A stretch of 64,000 bases of DNA from Echinometra lucunter (Eukaryota > Echinodermata > Echinoidea > Camarodonta > Echinometridae). The notes below the pieces were generated by a model, which was not told where the DNA came from, did no database searches, and was given only the letters and a program-made list of their open reading frames with translations. The DNA lies in NCBI GenBank assembly GCA_029962745.1, contig CM057171.1, positions 5,783,236 through 5,847,235 of the forward strand, written 5' to 3'. The position numbers were made by a program, and so were the translations under genes. Shown in pieces: positions 1 through 12,575 of the stretch (within the stretch, counting starts at the first letter, position 1; each line of letters opens with the position of its first letter).

Positions 1-937
1 TAAACTTCAATATAAAACACTGACATAATTTTCTTCATTTTAGGAAACTCATTCTACAGAGTTGCTTCCTTTTGTGAATGGACGGCAGATTTAGTTGGGG
101 TTTTTTCATCCCAAGTAATAGAAGTAAATCAAAGTAAACTTGAACTAAAGGGGTTTGTTTTCAGATACGTCAAGTATGGTCTCCCGCAAGAGGAAGATAA
201 AATCCATAATCATTATTTCCATTGAAGAGCATGACTGGATGTAAAAAGCTGTTGAAGCCGGTGATTCGATTCCATTCTTTCAGTTATCTCACTTCGAACA
301 ATTCTAATGATCTTACTACAAAAAAAAGGCACTATCCTATTCTCTCTTATTCTTTTCTTTAATTCAGGGGAAATAATCATGCTTAATTATCATCTAGATC
401 GTTGAAAGAAAAATGTCGATTCACCGACTGGGCAATGCACTGGAACGGGGTGGCCTCTGTACTGATTAAGTCGATAGAGAATACCGGAAACCTGCAAATG
501 GAGACCACTGTCTTTCTCAAGCTAGCGAGGATCCATGACCGACTTTCTCTTTATTTCTTTTCTTCCCTCACAATTTTTCTTCTCTTCTTTTTTCATGTGA
601 GATAGTTATGCGAAATCATTCATCAACAAACCTCCGATTGTTTGATTTTTCCGATTGTAAGTGACCGTAAATTTTCTAACCATCCCGAATCAAGGCAATC
701 AAATATATACACATGACAAACACAGCATTAAAACATCAAATTCATGGTCTTGGTCCATCAAATCCTTTCAGACATTTCGTTTTTATTTTGTTGACACTAC
801 ATTGAATGGTTTGGCAACGTTGTTTAGGGAGTCAACAAGCAGTTGACGTAACGGCTTTTTTACTAACAGTAGCGCATGATGTCTAACTGTTAATTGGAAC
901 TTGAGGTATTTGTCATTTACCAGTTGACAGGGGAAAT
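1..937. other. Intergenic DNA, nothing recognised
   Basis: AT-rich sequence without a credible exon. The open frames are short, have biased composition and lack splice signals that would join them to anything. No repeat structure was seen. Confidence 0.5.
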
Positions 938-1394
938 GCTTACTTTTTCTGCCTTCCACTCAAATCAATTTCGTATTAGGGGCAAACAACAATAACTCCT
1001 ATGGGGTGTTGCAAGAAGGTTGCAATCAATTGCTAATAATTGCTAATTTTGATCAAATTTTCTGATTGGCTCAGGGTCTGCCCTTTTAAGAAGACATGCA
1101 TGCAACAATGATTTTGATTGGCCAGGGACAATCAGTTGCAACTTGCAATCGATTGCTTATTTTTTCTGCCTTCCACTCAAGCCAATTTCGTATTAGGGCC
1201 AAACAACAATAACTCCTATTGGGTGTTGCAAGAAGGTTGCAATAAATTGCAAATAATTGCTAATTTTGATATGACATTTCTGATTGGCTCAGGGTCTGCC
1301 CTTTTAAGAAGACATGCATGCAACAATGATTTTGATTGGCCAGGGACAATCAATTGCAACTTGCAATCGATTGCAACTTTCTTGCAACACCCCA
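938..1394. repeat. 217-bp tandem duplication containing a small inverted-repeat element
   Basis: Two near-identical copies start at 938 and 1155. Each contains a GGGTGTTGCAAGAAGGTTGC end. The matching inverted end, rich in GCAACTTTCTTGCAACACCCC-like sequence, closes the second copy near 1394. The simplest reading is a MITE-like element whose left part and flank were duplicated in tandem. The open frame at 1118-1450 lies inside this repeat and is not a gene. Confidence 0.7.
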
Positions 1395-1813
1395 CTAGTT
1401 TTGTCGGCCCTGCTTTATTTTTGTATTACATTTTCAAGTTTCAAGTTTAGACACATTTGTTTTTAATATTATTCAAAAAGAGCGCGCACTCCTAATCAGT
1501 GGTCATGAGGTCAATTTCCCACCGATGCCTGGCTCCTTATTATTTTCAGCAAGACATTTAATCCACCTTTGCTGCACTCACTATCAATACCTTCATTATT
1601 ATTAACATGTAACTTTGATGTATGATTATTTTTTCAATTATTACGTCTTTAAAAGGGATTTCCCGAATTGTTTGTAGTATTTTTTATAGACTTCGTCGTT
1701 GTTATCACTTCTAAAAATAAGGAGGCCTATGTATGGAAGAACAACAAATTCGATTCTCTTTGCAATGTTTGCTGTCAGATGGCGACGTAGTAGGATTTAT
1801 GAAGTAGACACTT

Positions 1814-1951
1814 GGGAGCGTTTCATGAAGAGTTTTGTCAGTGATTTTCACTGACAACTGTTATATGCTACTGAAAATCCTCGTATCTGATTGGCTGAGA
1901 GCAAATTAGTCAGAGAAAATCACCGACAAGACTCTTCATGAAACGCCCCCC
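1814..1951. mobile_element. MITE with about 37-bp terminal inverted repeats
   Basis: The left end GGGAGCGTTTCATGAAGAG and the right end CTCTTCATGAAACGCCCC are inverted copies, and the match extends inward through a GTGATTTTC segment. The element is 138 bp with no coding capacity. No clear target duplication was found. Confidence 0.8.
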
Positions 1952-2514
1952 TGGTCCCTGGTTACTCCCGGAGCTTTGTTTAGCCCAATATGGTTTATAA
2001 GATATAGCATTGATTTTTTTTTCTTCACTTTCAAAATGATTTTTTTAAACCTTTAATAAAAATGGATTACATTCTGAAGGCAAAAGCTGCGATCTCTTTT
2101 CACTCCCTGGTCTGCGATTTCTTTAAACCTATTGCCTACTGGCAACCCGTGACCCCTGCATTAAGTCTAAGAGGGTTAGAGATTGCAGTATTCAACAGAA
2201 GAAAACATTATGGGCGATGGAGAAGAAGTAGGTGCGCGAGGAATGCAACCATCCCCCCCCCCCCCCCCCCCTTGGGAATTTTGACATTTCATTGTTTTCA
2301 TTCATTATAGTCGGGCGATACGATACAGTTATACCTCTGGCAACTAATTTTGTCAAAATAATTCACAAAACAAGAAGTGGAGTAAGAAAAAAAAATCCAA
2401 TTAATTTAATTTTATTTAGCATGTTTTCCAATGCTTTTAAGATACCAGGCTCAATTAGCATTAATGCTATATTCTGGTTTATTTTATCCTTCGATTGTAT
2501 TTCTATATCTGTAT

Positions 2515-2697
2515 GTCAGCTCCTCCGGGGACTCGGGGAGTCGTCCTTGGGGAGTTGTCATCTGGGAAAGGTGTCCTCCGGGGAGAGTTGCCTTCAGGGG
2601 AGCTGTCCTCCGGGGGAGCTGTGCTCCAGGGGGAGTTGTCAGGTGGGAATCGTAGGGGGGGGGAGTGGGGGGTGTTCTCCCGGGGGAGTTGTCCTCG
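2515..2697. repeat. G-rich minisatellite, period about 18-21 bp
   Basis: Degenerate tandem copies of GGGGGAGCTGTCCTCC-like units. The irregular period keeps several frames open (2232-2717, 2431-2655, 2495-2713), so these frames are artefacts of composition. Unlike the array at 47.5-48.6 kb, no orientation switch is visible. Confidence 0.75.
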
Positions 2698-2719
2698 AAC
2701 CGTTTATTATTAGCTAATG

Positions 2720-4070
2720 AATTTCAAGGTAAACATCAAGTTCAAGTAAGGAACCGTCCTAGGAAACCTTTTTTTTCCGTACAGAAGTTAAAAACTTGGA
2801 ATGGCGACTAGCTTCGATGCTGAGAAACATGAATTGCCAAGAGCTTTGACATCATCCACCCCCCCCCCTCCTTTTCGGTAACAAAGTCAAAGATGTGGAT
2901 GCCCGTGAGAATATGTCCGAATTCCTTTTAGCTATTTTTTATTTCATTTATTACTGTTGATACTTCTTACTAGAGAATAGCGTGACTCCAAACAGGAATA
3001 AAAAAGAGTTTGATTGAAACGTACTGGTTTCCTGTGAGCACGTTTCAACAGTAGAGGGCACTGTCTCATCCACGATTGTTTGGAGATTGCAGAATTGGCA
3101 AGATTATCATCTTTTGTGGGTCAGAGAACCTGTTTGGTAGAGGGTGAGGCGTGCATGATTGTAAAGATTTCCTTGTATCATTATCTGCCTGGGATTCATC
3201 ACAAAAAAGATGATAATTACTGTTGGAAAAGACGGCAAAATATCTTTCCAGTCTACTCGACTATTGTTGGTAAACAAAGTTGCTTTGAATGGTTGGATGG
3301 TCTAGAGCACAAGTTCGTGCTGATATTCGTGCCCGCATGAAGCAGAGCTTGAGGAAAGAAATCTTATTTTCGAGTTCGCAGCAACACTTTAGAGGGCACT
3401 TTTGAATTCGGTGTTAGAGACTGATGAAGTGAGTTTGATTTTCATCTATCGGCTACAACAGGTACAAAGTGCACCATGTAGCATGTTGAATAATGTGACA
3501 AGTAACAAGGCATTTGTACATGCAAGTAATACTGTTGCAAGAAAGAAAAAAATATTCATCATTGTTCATGTCCATTAAAAAATACACACTTCTCTGACAA
3601 AGGTATGATATTCCTTTAGCAATTTCGTTCAATACTGCAAATTACAGAGAGAATGAACTACTGACAGTCAGAGATGTCATTTCAATTTCAATTAAGCCTT
3701 AATTTATTAATTTCGACTCAATTCACACCCAGCTTATAATTCCATCTTCATACATGCAGAAATTCCATGAATTGAGTTAAACCGTGCTGCCAATAAAGAA
3801 AAAGAAAATACAAAACAACTGCTGTCCCAGAAGGCAGTTGTACGGAGTCGTGTATAATGTATAGTACAAGACTGGGACGAACAACTTACAAGTATTCATA
3901 TCATGAATCATCCCAGTATAATAAACAAACAAACCAACTAACAAACAAATTGAAGCCCATGTAGACTAATAAATACACCTACTCACACATTCACATACTT
4001 CCAGCACGTATCATACAGAACGGGGTAGTCTTGGGGGATAAGTAATAAAGGGCTGTTTTCAGATTTCACT
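2720..4070. other. Intergenic DNA, nothing recognised
   Basis: No exon or transposon ends could be supported. The open frame at 3080-3340 has no recognisable family features. Confidence 0.45.
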
Positions 4071-4077
4071 TGATATC

Positions 4078-4134
4078 TAATAATAATAATAATAACAATA
4101 ACAATGATACTACTACTACTACTAATAATAATAA

Positions 4135-4165
<31 letters not shown>

Positions 4166-4175
4166 AAGAACAATA

Positions 4176-4230
<55 letters not shown>

Positions 4231-4254
4231 TGATGATAATAATAATAATAATGA
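4078..4254. repeat. Compound trinucleotide microsatellite
   Basis: Runs of AAT/AAC, then ACT, AAG and AAT again. The predicted poly-Asn/Lys frame on the plus strand and the poly-Ile frame on the minus strand are products of this repeat only. Confidence 0.95.
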
Positions 4255-4362
4255 TATGATTTGTAAGGCGCCGAATCCATTCGAGAATCAAATGCTCAAG
4301 ACGCAGCTAGTACTCTTTACGTCAACTGCCTTAATTTCCAGTGTGTTTTAATGTGATATTAC

Positions 4363-5100
4363 GGGTATTTTTATCATAATTCCATTCGATTTGTTTCATT
4401 ATACATTTGTCTACATTCAATACAGTATATAAACCTTTATCATGGTCTTTACAAATACATGATTATTACCTCTACACAACTACTTTCCACATAACTTTAC
4501 ATAATACATGTCACGAAATATTGTCATCGTCTTAAAGACTTTTCCTTTGATGCGTTATTCACTGTATATCTCTAACATGCTTCATGCATTAACATAGAAA
4601 CATTTTCCAATACAATGAATAGAATAGCCTGTTTAACATTCTTCAACCTGCACTTCTAAGGTTCTGATCATGTTGTGACACACATCATTGTAACTTTTCA
4701 GAGTGTCCTTTGTCATGTATGTGTGAATCTCGGTTATTTTTATCATAATTCCATTCGATTTATTCCATGTATACATTAGTCTACATTCAGTACATTACAT
4801 AAACCGTTATCACGGGCTTTACAAATTTTTATGAACATGAGTATTACCTCTACACAACTACTTTCCACATAACTTAATACATGACACGTAATATTGTCAT
4901 CATCTTAAAGACTTTTCCTTTGATGCATTATTCGCTGTAAATTTCTAACATGCTTCATGCATTAACATAGAAACATTTACCAATACAATGAATAGGTATT
5001 TAACATTCTTCGAACTAAACTTCTGAGGTTCTGATCATGTTTTTACACACACTATTGACACTTTCCAGAGTGTCCTATGTGTGAATCTAGGAAATATCAC
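4363..5100. repeat. Tandem duplication, unit about 370-380 bp
   Basis: Two copies share TATTACCTCTACACAACTAC and CATGCATTAACATAGAAAC. The same pair is found at about 61885-62540, so the tandem duplication came before the larger segmental duplication. Confidence 0.85.
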
Positions 5101-5657
5101 CCAGAAAATTCTTGTCGGATACAAACATATCAGATGGTATCTGAAGTTAACCAAAAACACTTAATGGAAGCCAGGTGATTACATATTGTATATTTACACA
5201 GTCAAGTTTACATAATCAAGTTTACATAGTCAAGTCAAGTTTACATAATCAGATTAACACAGTACATTCATAGATGTAAAATTTCAAGTAAAAATGGATA
5301 CAAAAGTGTAATATGTTCTATGTACAACGTTATAAAAGCGCATCGGATACTAATGACGAAACTAAAAGAATTAAAAAAAATAAAATGATGGTAAAATACC
5401 ATTAAGCTAATATATTACTATAATTTTATGATCATACCCCAGTACGTAAAATCTTACTTCGCCTTCCAAATACATTTTCAAGTAAGCAAGTTTTTAAAAG
5501 CGAAATAGATTAAGCCAAGCAAGGACAAACAATTTTTCTTGCTCAAATATAGTTGTCACAATGCAATACAATTTGATGGGGTCTTTTCCCCTCTTTTTTG
5601 TTTATGTTTTTCTTTCATTTTATTATCTTGTATTTAAGAATGATAGGTCATTCTTAT

Positions 5658-5740
5658 ATCGTCTGTTTGGAGCCAGGAGGGCATTAAGTCTGTATAAAAT
5701 GAGATGAGTTAACGCCTTTCTGGCTCTCAACCGACGATAT
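5658..5740. mobile_element. 83-bp MITE with 25-bp imperfect inverted ends
   Basis: The end ATATCGTCTGTTTGGAGCC is matched in inverse by GGCTCTCAACCGACGATAT, around a short central segment. It is absent at the equivalent point of the other segmental copy near 63118. Confidence 0.65.
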
Positions 5741-5749
5741 ACAGAAGGT

Positions 5750-6139
5750 CACCGGCGTAAATCCACTTTGAGGAGTGGGGGGGGGGGGGATGACCAGCTT
5801 TTTTGCCGATTTTTTTTTTTCTGTCGAATTCACACTTGTGTATAAACACACGCCCTCACCCACCTGCACAGACCCGCCTTACACACATATTTTCAAATAG
5901 AAATTCTAATAAAAGATGAGCGAGCGAAGCGAGCGAGCAAAAAATAACCGCTTTTCTGGTTTTCAATCATATTTTCAAATAAAAATTCTAAAATATAATG
6001 GTTGTTAATGACAGAATATCAAAATTCTATTAACTGATTAATTCAAATATCATTTCTTCCTTAAAAAGTGGGGGGATATTTGTAAAAGTGGGGGGGGGGA
6101 TATATCCCCCCCCCCATCCCCCAGGGATTTACGCCAATG
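5750..6139. mobile_element. hAT-like non-autonomous element, 390 bp, 8-bp target duplication
   Basis: It is flanked by CAGAAGGT at 5742-5749 and 6140-6147. The inverted ends are CACCGGCGTAAATCC and GGATTTACGCCAATG, followed inward by G and C runs. The interior carries the GAGCGAGCGAAGCGAGC motif shared with the elements at 27.1, 35.6 and 49.9 kb. The paralogous site at about 63130 reads straight through AAAAGGTAAG without it. An 8-bp duplication and CA...TG ends fit the hAT superfamily. Confidence 0.8.
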
Positions 6140-6990
6140 CAGAAGGTAAAAAAATAGCTGATGTGCGAGGGAACCACCCCCCCCCCCCCCCCAAAAAAAA
6201 AAAAAAAAAGATGATGATATGATGATAATAACAATAATAATAATCGTGGACGCCCTATCATTTGTCACATTTATTTTCAGTCAATTCCATTTTCATTTTT
6301 CCAACGTTTGTCGGAGGAAAATCTGTATCTTGGGAGACTTCAGCATGAAATGCATTATACTCTTTGAGGAATAGACCTGTTTACTAATTTTATGCATACT
6401 AATTTTTTTGTTGAACAAAAGTTTCCCTTGACATCTAAGAAGCTCTCCAGGCTTGCCCGACGTAGCAATAACTAATGCAAGCAAAGTGGGCTCCATCCTT
6501 TCAGATGCCATTATGCCTAATAGGTGAATTGAATACTTGGTAACCATGGTAACCAAGGGTTCTGGTGACAAACGTGCATTAATTTGAATTCATTGGTAAA
6601 TAGGTCTATTGTGTGAAGTCTAGATATGCAAAACCTCTGCTTCGATACTCTCATCGAAGCAAAGAAAATTAGGATTTACAATTATGCATCGATTAAGAAA
6701 AAAACAATATAGTAAGCAAAAATAATGATCATAATGATTGTGGTAATTTGTCAATAACAGAAGAAAAATAATAGTAACATCCATTACATACTCAATTCAT
6801 ATGGCTGTTAGTCACAAAGAATTAGTAGCAAAACAAATAACTCTAGAATATATTTTAACTGACAAAATATGTAATCTATTTTCATGAAGGATACTAGTGT
6901 CGCCTGAAGGAAAAAGTCCAAACAATAAACAGTTTCTGAAGGATTTATTTTGAAATGCCTTATCAGCTTATGTCTTGAATTTATGTTTGA

Positions 6991-9900
6991 AAGTCAGTAT
7001 TTAATGTAACAATGCAAATGGCACAGGTTATCTTTATTCAGGTTAATGTCAAATGAACTGTAAATACCACTGAATGTACATAGAAAGTGTCGCAAGAGAT
7101 CGGCAAAAGCCATTAAACAAAGTAATGATCTCTTTTTGCTGCCTTCATACTCTCCCATGAAAGGCGTGAGGTTGTGAATTTAGGTGTTATAAGTAAAAAT
7201 AGAAAACACTTGTGTATAAAACACTTAAGTATAGTGGCAATTTTTGCACGAAAAGGTTTTAGTATATTTTTTTCATGCTGGTCATTATTTGCACAAACGA
7301 ACAAAATAAACCCCAAACTAATTAGGGAACATTAAGCCAACTGACTGTACACTTTTTGAATGCGTAACAATATAACTGAAGTGCAAATGAAGTTGATGGC
7401 TATATCGGAACAATATACAAGTACATGCATTAAGGTATGTGACTATAATTGTACAGCCAAAGCTGACTTATACAGCGCTCAGTATGCTCAGTATGCCACT
7501 TAGATTACTAAGAATTTAAGATATGTACATATGAATATTTAATGATATGTATAATTTGATTACAGTTGAAGAAGCGTTTGCCATATTTTCATTGATATGT
7601 CCATTTTATTTTCTAATACTCATTTCTTTTGTTAAAAGGAATATAGAAATACGAGTCAGTGCCCTTCATATAACACTCCTATTAAGGACTAAACAATTTG
7701 ATAACTTATAGCATTGAAGGTACTACATGTTATGTCCTCGCGGTATTTGTTTATAGTTGAAAGGATATATGAATTGTAACGGTTACTTTACATATTTCTA
7801 TTACGTAATCAGTACATAACTATTGTTTTATGTACAGTGGAAATGACAAATGGCTTGCTACTGTACAATATTAACGATAATTAAGAATAATTATTTCCTT
7901 CATTCGGTTGACATCTCTTAACTTGATCATATGCTCACCTATAGTTTGTGAATATTTTCGTAAATATCATTAAGTCTGTAATACGCAGTATACAGTAGTA
8001 CGACATCAAAATACACAATAACTGCATATGATACACACGTGGTGGGGTAAACGAATGCGAGCACTTCTTATGCTCAATGTCCTAACAGATATATCGTCAT
8101 GTTTGACAAACCTGAAATTATGGACTATTCTGCATCCATGTAAGTGTTTGTATGTATAGCGATGAAACCTCAATACAGCATAGCATAGTTAACTTTCGCC
8201 TTATCTGACAGGCTGAATCGGCTGTCAGCTCATAGTTTAACACGAATCCTAGACCATGCAGTCATAGAACACTTATTGGGAACTGTTTCTAAACGGGTAT
8301 TCCTCATGGGGTCTATTCCATACCTTCCTTCCCCGCTTTAAACATGTTAAAAACTGTACTCTAAAATTAGCGTCTGTTACTGTTTAAGCTGTAAAAAATA
8401 CAATAAATTATAAGATGATTCCATGCACTACAACATCCGACTCGTTATTTACACTAAATAATAACATGGCAACAGATTTTGAATATAATACCAATCAATA
8501 CAATATACAATCCCATTTACACATGTTTACATCCATCTGTTGATTAGTGATATCTTCAGGCAATGTATACTAACTATATACAGGGAGGTTCTGTGAATTA
8601 TTTGCGAGTAAAATGAGCAAAAAGACATAAGAGGTATAGTAGAATGAATAAATATAAATATCAATGCATTTATACAAGACAGCAAAAAGAAAGCTAATTT
8701 CAGACATGAACATGAATGCATAACATAAGCTGCAGTAATTGACAGATTACCGTATAAATTAATTCAATATCGCACTGCAATATCCATACTAAAACATAAC
8801 CATACATAGCAGGTTTCATATACTGGAGATAAAATATTAAAGTTAATACACACAGAAACAACAACTGCAATTTCCCATTCAAGCATCGAACGATTAATAT
8901 ATTGTCATTATTTCTCCTCAACCACCTTTATTTGAACATAGGGTGGAATTCAATTTCCACAATAATTGTGGAGTTGTTTCTTTACAAATTAGACTTTGGA
9001 AAACTGTCATGTTCAATGGATTGTTAAATGCTTAATAATATATACATTGATATGTGTACATGTTTATCAATTTGCAAACCATCCTGATGAACGGATACTA
9101 TTTTTCTTTGGATTTGTGACGATTAATCTTTAAAAAATTAACATCATTTGACCACCTGACCCTACCTGGTTAGAATCTATTTCGAGCCAAAGATTCCCCC
9201 CCCCCTTTTTTTTTTTGTTCGGTTGAACATCATTTCTCTTCACACAATTAGAACAGGCGTACAGATACAAACCACAGAACAAACTAATTGAAGCAATATG
9301 AAAAACTCATTTTGGGGGATTAAGAGAGTCCAGTAGTTGACCTAATATGATACAGTTCGGTGTAAGCCAAGATATGAATTAATTCTCAATTCTCAATTCC
9401 TTGTTCGGATGTTCGCAGCATCTCGTGAATGATAAGCCTACTATTTTGGATTTATGTATATCATAACAAATGTTATTGTCTCAGAAGGAAACAAATATGA
9501 AGCCATTTCAATCCACAATAAGTAACTTTACTTGCAAATTATTCATGTGCAAGTTAAGATTGTACTCATCTAGAGTAATCACCTATAAAAAAATGATACT
9601 CCGCAGCATGTTAACAATAATAATGCTAGTTTTGCTTTGAGATTGTTTGTTTTAGGATAAAGTTTCACAAGTGAACCCTAAAATAATGATCGATTAGGCA
9701 CTTTGATAGTTTCTGGTATATCTGCCTTTACTGGTTGTACATGGCGCTTAATACTCCAGAATGTCTCGTAATTTCAGATTTAGTCTGTGTTTCAGCTGGG
9801 AACAGGTAAGTTTTAAGGGCCGCCGTGAAAGAGCAGACTCATTACTCCTGATAGACTATGTCTATACATATTCAGTTATTTTGTTAATTTTAACTTTAAA

Positions 9901-10442
9901 GAGCTTTATTGCTCTCGGAATATCAACTGCCAAGTGGTTGAGCACTTCGTTATTCTATTTAAACTAAAGAAAACAGAATGAACGTTGATTAAGTTGGAAA
10001 ATCGTTTATTTGATCAAATATATAACGCTTCCTTTAAAGTGATTGTATGAAGCTGATAAATGAATTCCTGTCGTTATGGGGCATGATGAGCATTTTGGAA
10101 GATACCTAGTTCCTGGCCTCCCATTCTTGTCTGACCTGTGCAAAGTGGCTCCTCGACGTGTTGCTCACTGATATTTCGATTGGAAGGGAAAGAGGGAGAA
10201 GAAGGTGGAAATTGATAAGAGTGCTTAAAAATGAAAGGTTTCAAGTAGGATTTTTTTTTCCTAAAGACGGCAGAAGTTCAACGGGGTTCTCGAAATGCAC
10301 ATCCTTTACATTTAGAAGGCACTATCACACCATCTGCTGTATAACACGAATTAGTTTGGGAGAACAACATTTACATGTTTGAGGGCTCAGGGAATTTATC
10401 ATTCATTTAGTCTAAATGTTATTACCAGATTCTATAATAATC
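6991..10442. other. 3' flank and possible 3' UTR of the death-domain gene
   Basis: AT-rich DNA with no credible exon, lying directly downstream (minus-strand sense) of the terminal death-domain exon. The nearest few hundred bases probably include the 3' UTR. No repeat with clear ends was found. Confidence 0.4.
10005..10010 (-). promoter_or_regulatory. Candidate polyadenylation signal AATAAA
   Basis: A minus-strand AATAAA lies about 430 nt after the stop codon of the terminal exon. The hexamer is common by chance in AT-rich DNA, so only its position supports it. Confidence 0.3.
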
Positions 10443-10779
10443 TCAGAAAGTTATTGTAGCAGAAGAGAGAGATTTGGAATACTCACATTCGTGCACGATG
10501 ACCTCAGCTGCATGGCCTAAGCCAGCATTTTTCATTGCCTGATGGAGTTCATCAACTTGCTCACCGAGTCGGACCCGTCGTCTCCAGTCGCGAAGCATCT
10601 CACCAAACCCTGATCTTGAGACACAGTTCAAGGACGTGTCTGCTCTACCGAGGTATTCGTCTACAGTCGAATGCGAGAAACCGAGTTGGTAGCCGAGAGA
10701 CTGCGCATCCTTTGGTAAGGGGAGAATATCTGCTAGGATCTTTATGAGTTTGTCGGAAACATACTGCAATCGTCCTTGC
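10443..10779 (-). CDS. Exon 20: C-terminal death domain and stop
   Basis: The acceptor is cctttag|G and the exon enters in phase 2, completing the codon left by exon 19. It encodes about 112 residues. LIKILADILPLPKDAQSLG and YQLGFSHSTVDEYL fit helices 1-3 of a death domain, and MLRDWRRRV fits the helix 5 tryptophan motif. A helix 6 region (ELHQAMKNAGLGHAAEVI) follows, and the exon ends in a stop at 10443. Death domains form homotypic assemblies that recruit signalling partners. Being C-terminal after ZU5-UPA is the arrangement of UNC5, PIDD1 and ankyrins. No partner can be predicted from sequence alone. Confidence 0.85.
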
Positions 10780-11073
10780 CTAAAGGACGGATAATGTAGA
10801 TCATGGCAAAGAGAAAATCATAAACACAGTTTCACATGTTATATGCGCAATATTGATCAAAAGCGTTGGTATTCATAGAACATGTAGAATTGGAAGATTT
10901 TTTCTTCTTCATTATTTTCGAATGAATAAAGTGCTTCCGGAAATGGAGCACTTTTGTATTAATATGTATAGCATTGTAGCAAAATACTTAAAAAAAAACA
11001 ACAGTAATAAAAAAATCGTAACTGAACAATTATGTGCACATTTTATGACAAGGATAAGTGTTCGTTTACTTAC

Positions 11074-11113
11074 GAATCCGTGTTGTCGACTCTATAATCC
11101 GGCTCAACTACAT
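11074..11113 (-). CDS. Exon 19: 40-bp linker microexon
   Basis: Acceptor cgacag|ATG and donor TTC|GTAAGTAA. It enters in phase 1 and leaves in phase 2, coding the acidic linker DVVEPDYRVDNTDS between the second UPA and the last death domain. It is too short for ORF finders. It is called from its strong donor, its acceptor and exact phase agreement with both neighbours. Confidence 0.7.
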
Positions 11114-11526
11114 CTGTCGTGGTTGTGTAATAAAGAAAACAAAGAGAACTATAATATTATTTTACCGTTATTTTCCATATTTCCATATTCATAAACAGAG
11201 AGAGAAGTCAGAACATTTTGAGTAGTTCTTTTCGAAAAGAAAGATACCTTAATCTATGAATACTCAGTCCTTTACTGTTAATTTCTAGTGCGTAAAACAC
11301 CTAAATTACAAGTTCGGAAGGTCAAACTCCTAAAACACCTTACTGGAAAAAAAAATACAGATGATGTATTAAATAGCACACTAATCCACGTTTAAATTAT
11401 ATTGTATGAAATGCTGTACTTGGATATCCTACTCATAAAATGGTGAAAGGAAGTACTTATGGACTGATAAGTCTCGAAGCATAACGAAACGTGGTGGCGA
11501 GATCGATCGAATCCGCGCACTTGTAC

Positions 11527-11680
11527 CTTCTATTGAGGTGGTAAACTCCCTGTCTGCGCGCATCGATAAGCCTTGAAGTATGGAGAGATGAATAGTCTTC
11601 TTTCCAGTCTCTTCTGGAGAGAACTGAAGCTCGAAGCTAAGAGGGCTACATTTTCCACTCAGTAGATTTTCGATAAGCAC
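11527..11680 (-). CDS. Exon 18: C-terminal part of the second UPA domain
   Basis: The acceptor is ggactaag|GTG (phase 0) and the donor is AGAAG|GTACAAG (phase 1). It encodes LSFELQFSPEETGKKTIHLS and a following ILQG segment, a beta-strand pattern like the end of UPA domains in the UNC5/PIDD/ankyrin families. The frame after the donor runs into a stop, as expected for an intron. Confidence 0.75.
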
Positions 11681-12118
11681 CTTAGTCCAATATTCACGGG
11701 GAATAAAGGAGAAAAATACATCACATACATTTCACACATAGTGGTCTATATGCAAGTTCATTTTGAACAGTTATACCTAACAGCAAACTTTTTCGCCTCA
11801 CATAAATTACACTAGATTTTTTTTTTACTGTGCTTGGGCACAATTTTGCTGCAAGTAGACCGATTCAATTCATGGAAAAGGTATAATTTTTTTTTAAAGA
11901 GTTTCCTCGGGGAAAATCGTACTCGAGAGCATGGAGAGATGATAACTTACATTTGTGTAGTCCCACATGGCCACGTGTATTCAGCAAGCTTGAGTTCTTA
12001 TGTTAGTATCGCAATGTCATACGACTAGAAATCAGTCTCTAAGTGGTACAATCCAACTTGCTAATCTACCCATATCATCTGATAAAAAAATCATGAAATA
12101 TAATACACATGTATTCAC

Positions 12119-12253
12119 CGTTCCCTCTGCCCTTATCGACCCACTGATACAACATATCTTCAGGTCCTCTGCTTTAGACTCCAGGGAGAACTTGAATTCC
12201 TTCGTGACCTGGCAGTAGGGTACAGATGAACTCTTCTCTTTCCGAGTTATATC
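12119..12253 (-). CDS. Exon 17: middle part of the second UPA domain
   Basis: Acceptor ttttcacag|GAT, donor AACG|GTGAAT, phase 0 on both sides, 45 codons. KEFKFSLESKAEDLKICCIS looks like the central strands of a UPA module. Its order and phase connect exons 16 and 18. The domain name rests on context more than on a diagnostic motif. Confidence 0.7.
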
Positions 12254-12575
12254 CTGTGAAAACAAATTCATATAAATCATTAATAATTATTGATAACATT
12301 CTTTGTACATAAGAATCAGCTAAGAGATTTCCCCAAAACATAAACCCGTTCGCTTGACATAAAAGAATTTAAAAGCTTAAAACTAATTCTTCAATAAACA
12401 TTTGAGAAAATGCATGGCCAGCATTTCAGAGCAAATTGATCGAAACAGGCGTTATTGTTATATTAATTAATTAATAAATCTACTAATATATATGATTAAA
12501 TAATAAATCTACTAAAAATCTAGTAACCAAATACACTACAGCTACACTAGGTGGTAAATTATGATAGACCTATAC

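Larger units (their letters stand above)
1640..6990. repeat. Segmental duplication, left copy (partner 61380-64000)
   Basis: Several blocks here match the right end of the window in the same orientation. They are: CACTTCTAAAAATAAG near 1705 and 61410; the GTAGGTGCGCG plus poly-C block near 2228 and 61730; the 370-bp tandem block at 4363-5100; the block around 5200-5400; the TTGGGAGACTTCAGCATGAA block near 6330 and 63270; and AAAAAGTCCAAACAA near 6910 and 63945. Divergence is moderate with many indels. Poly-C, poly-A and GAT/AAT tracts occur at 2250-2270 and 6178-6245. No gene was recognised inside. Confidence 0.8.

Noticed and set aside
3983..4351. Poly-Ile/Leu and poly-Asn/Lys frames
   Set aside because: Translation of a trinucleotide microsatellite.
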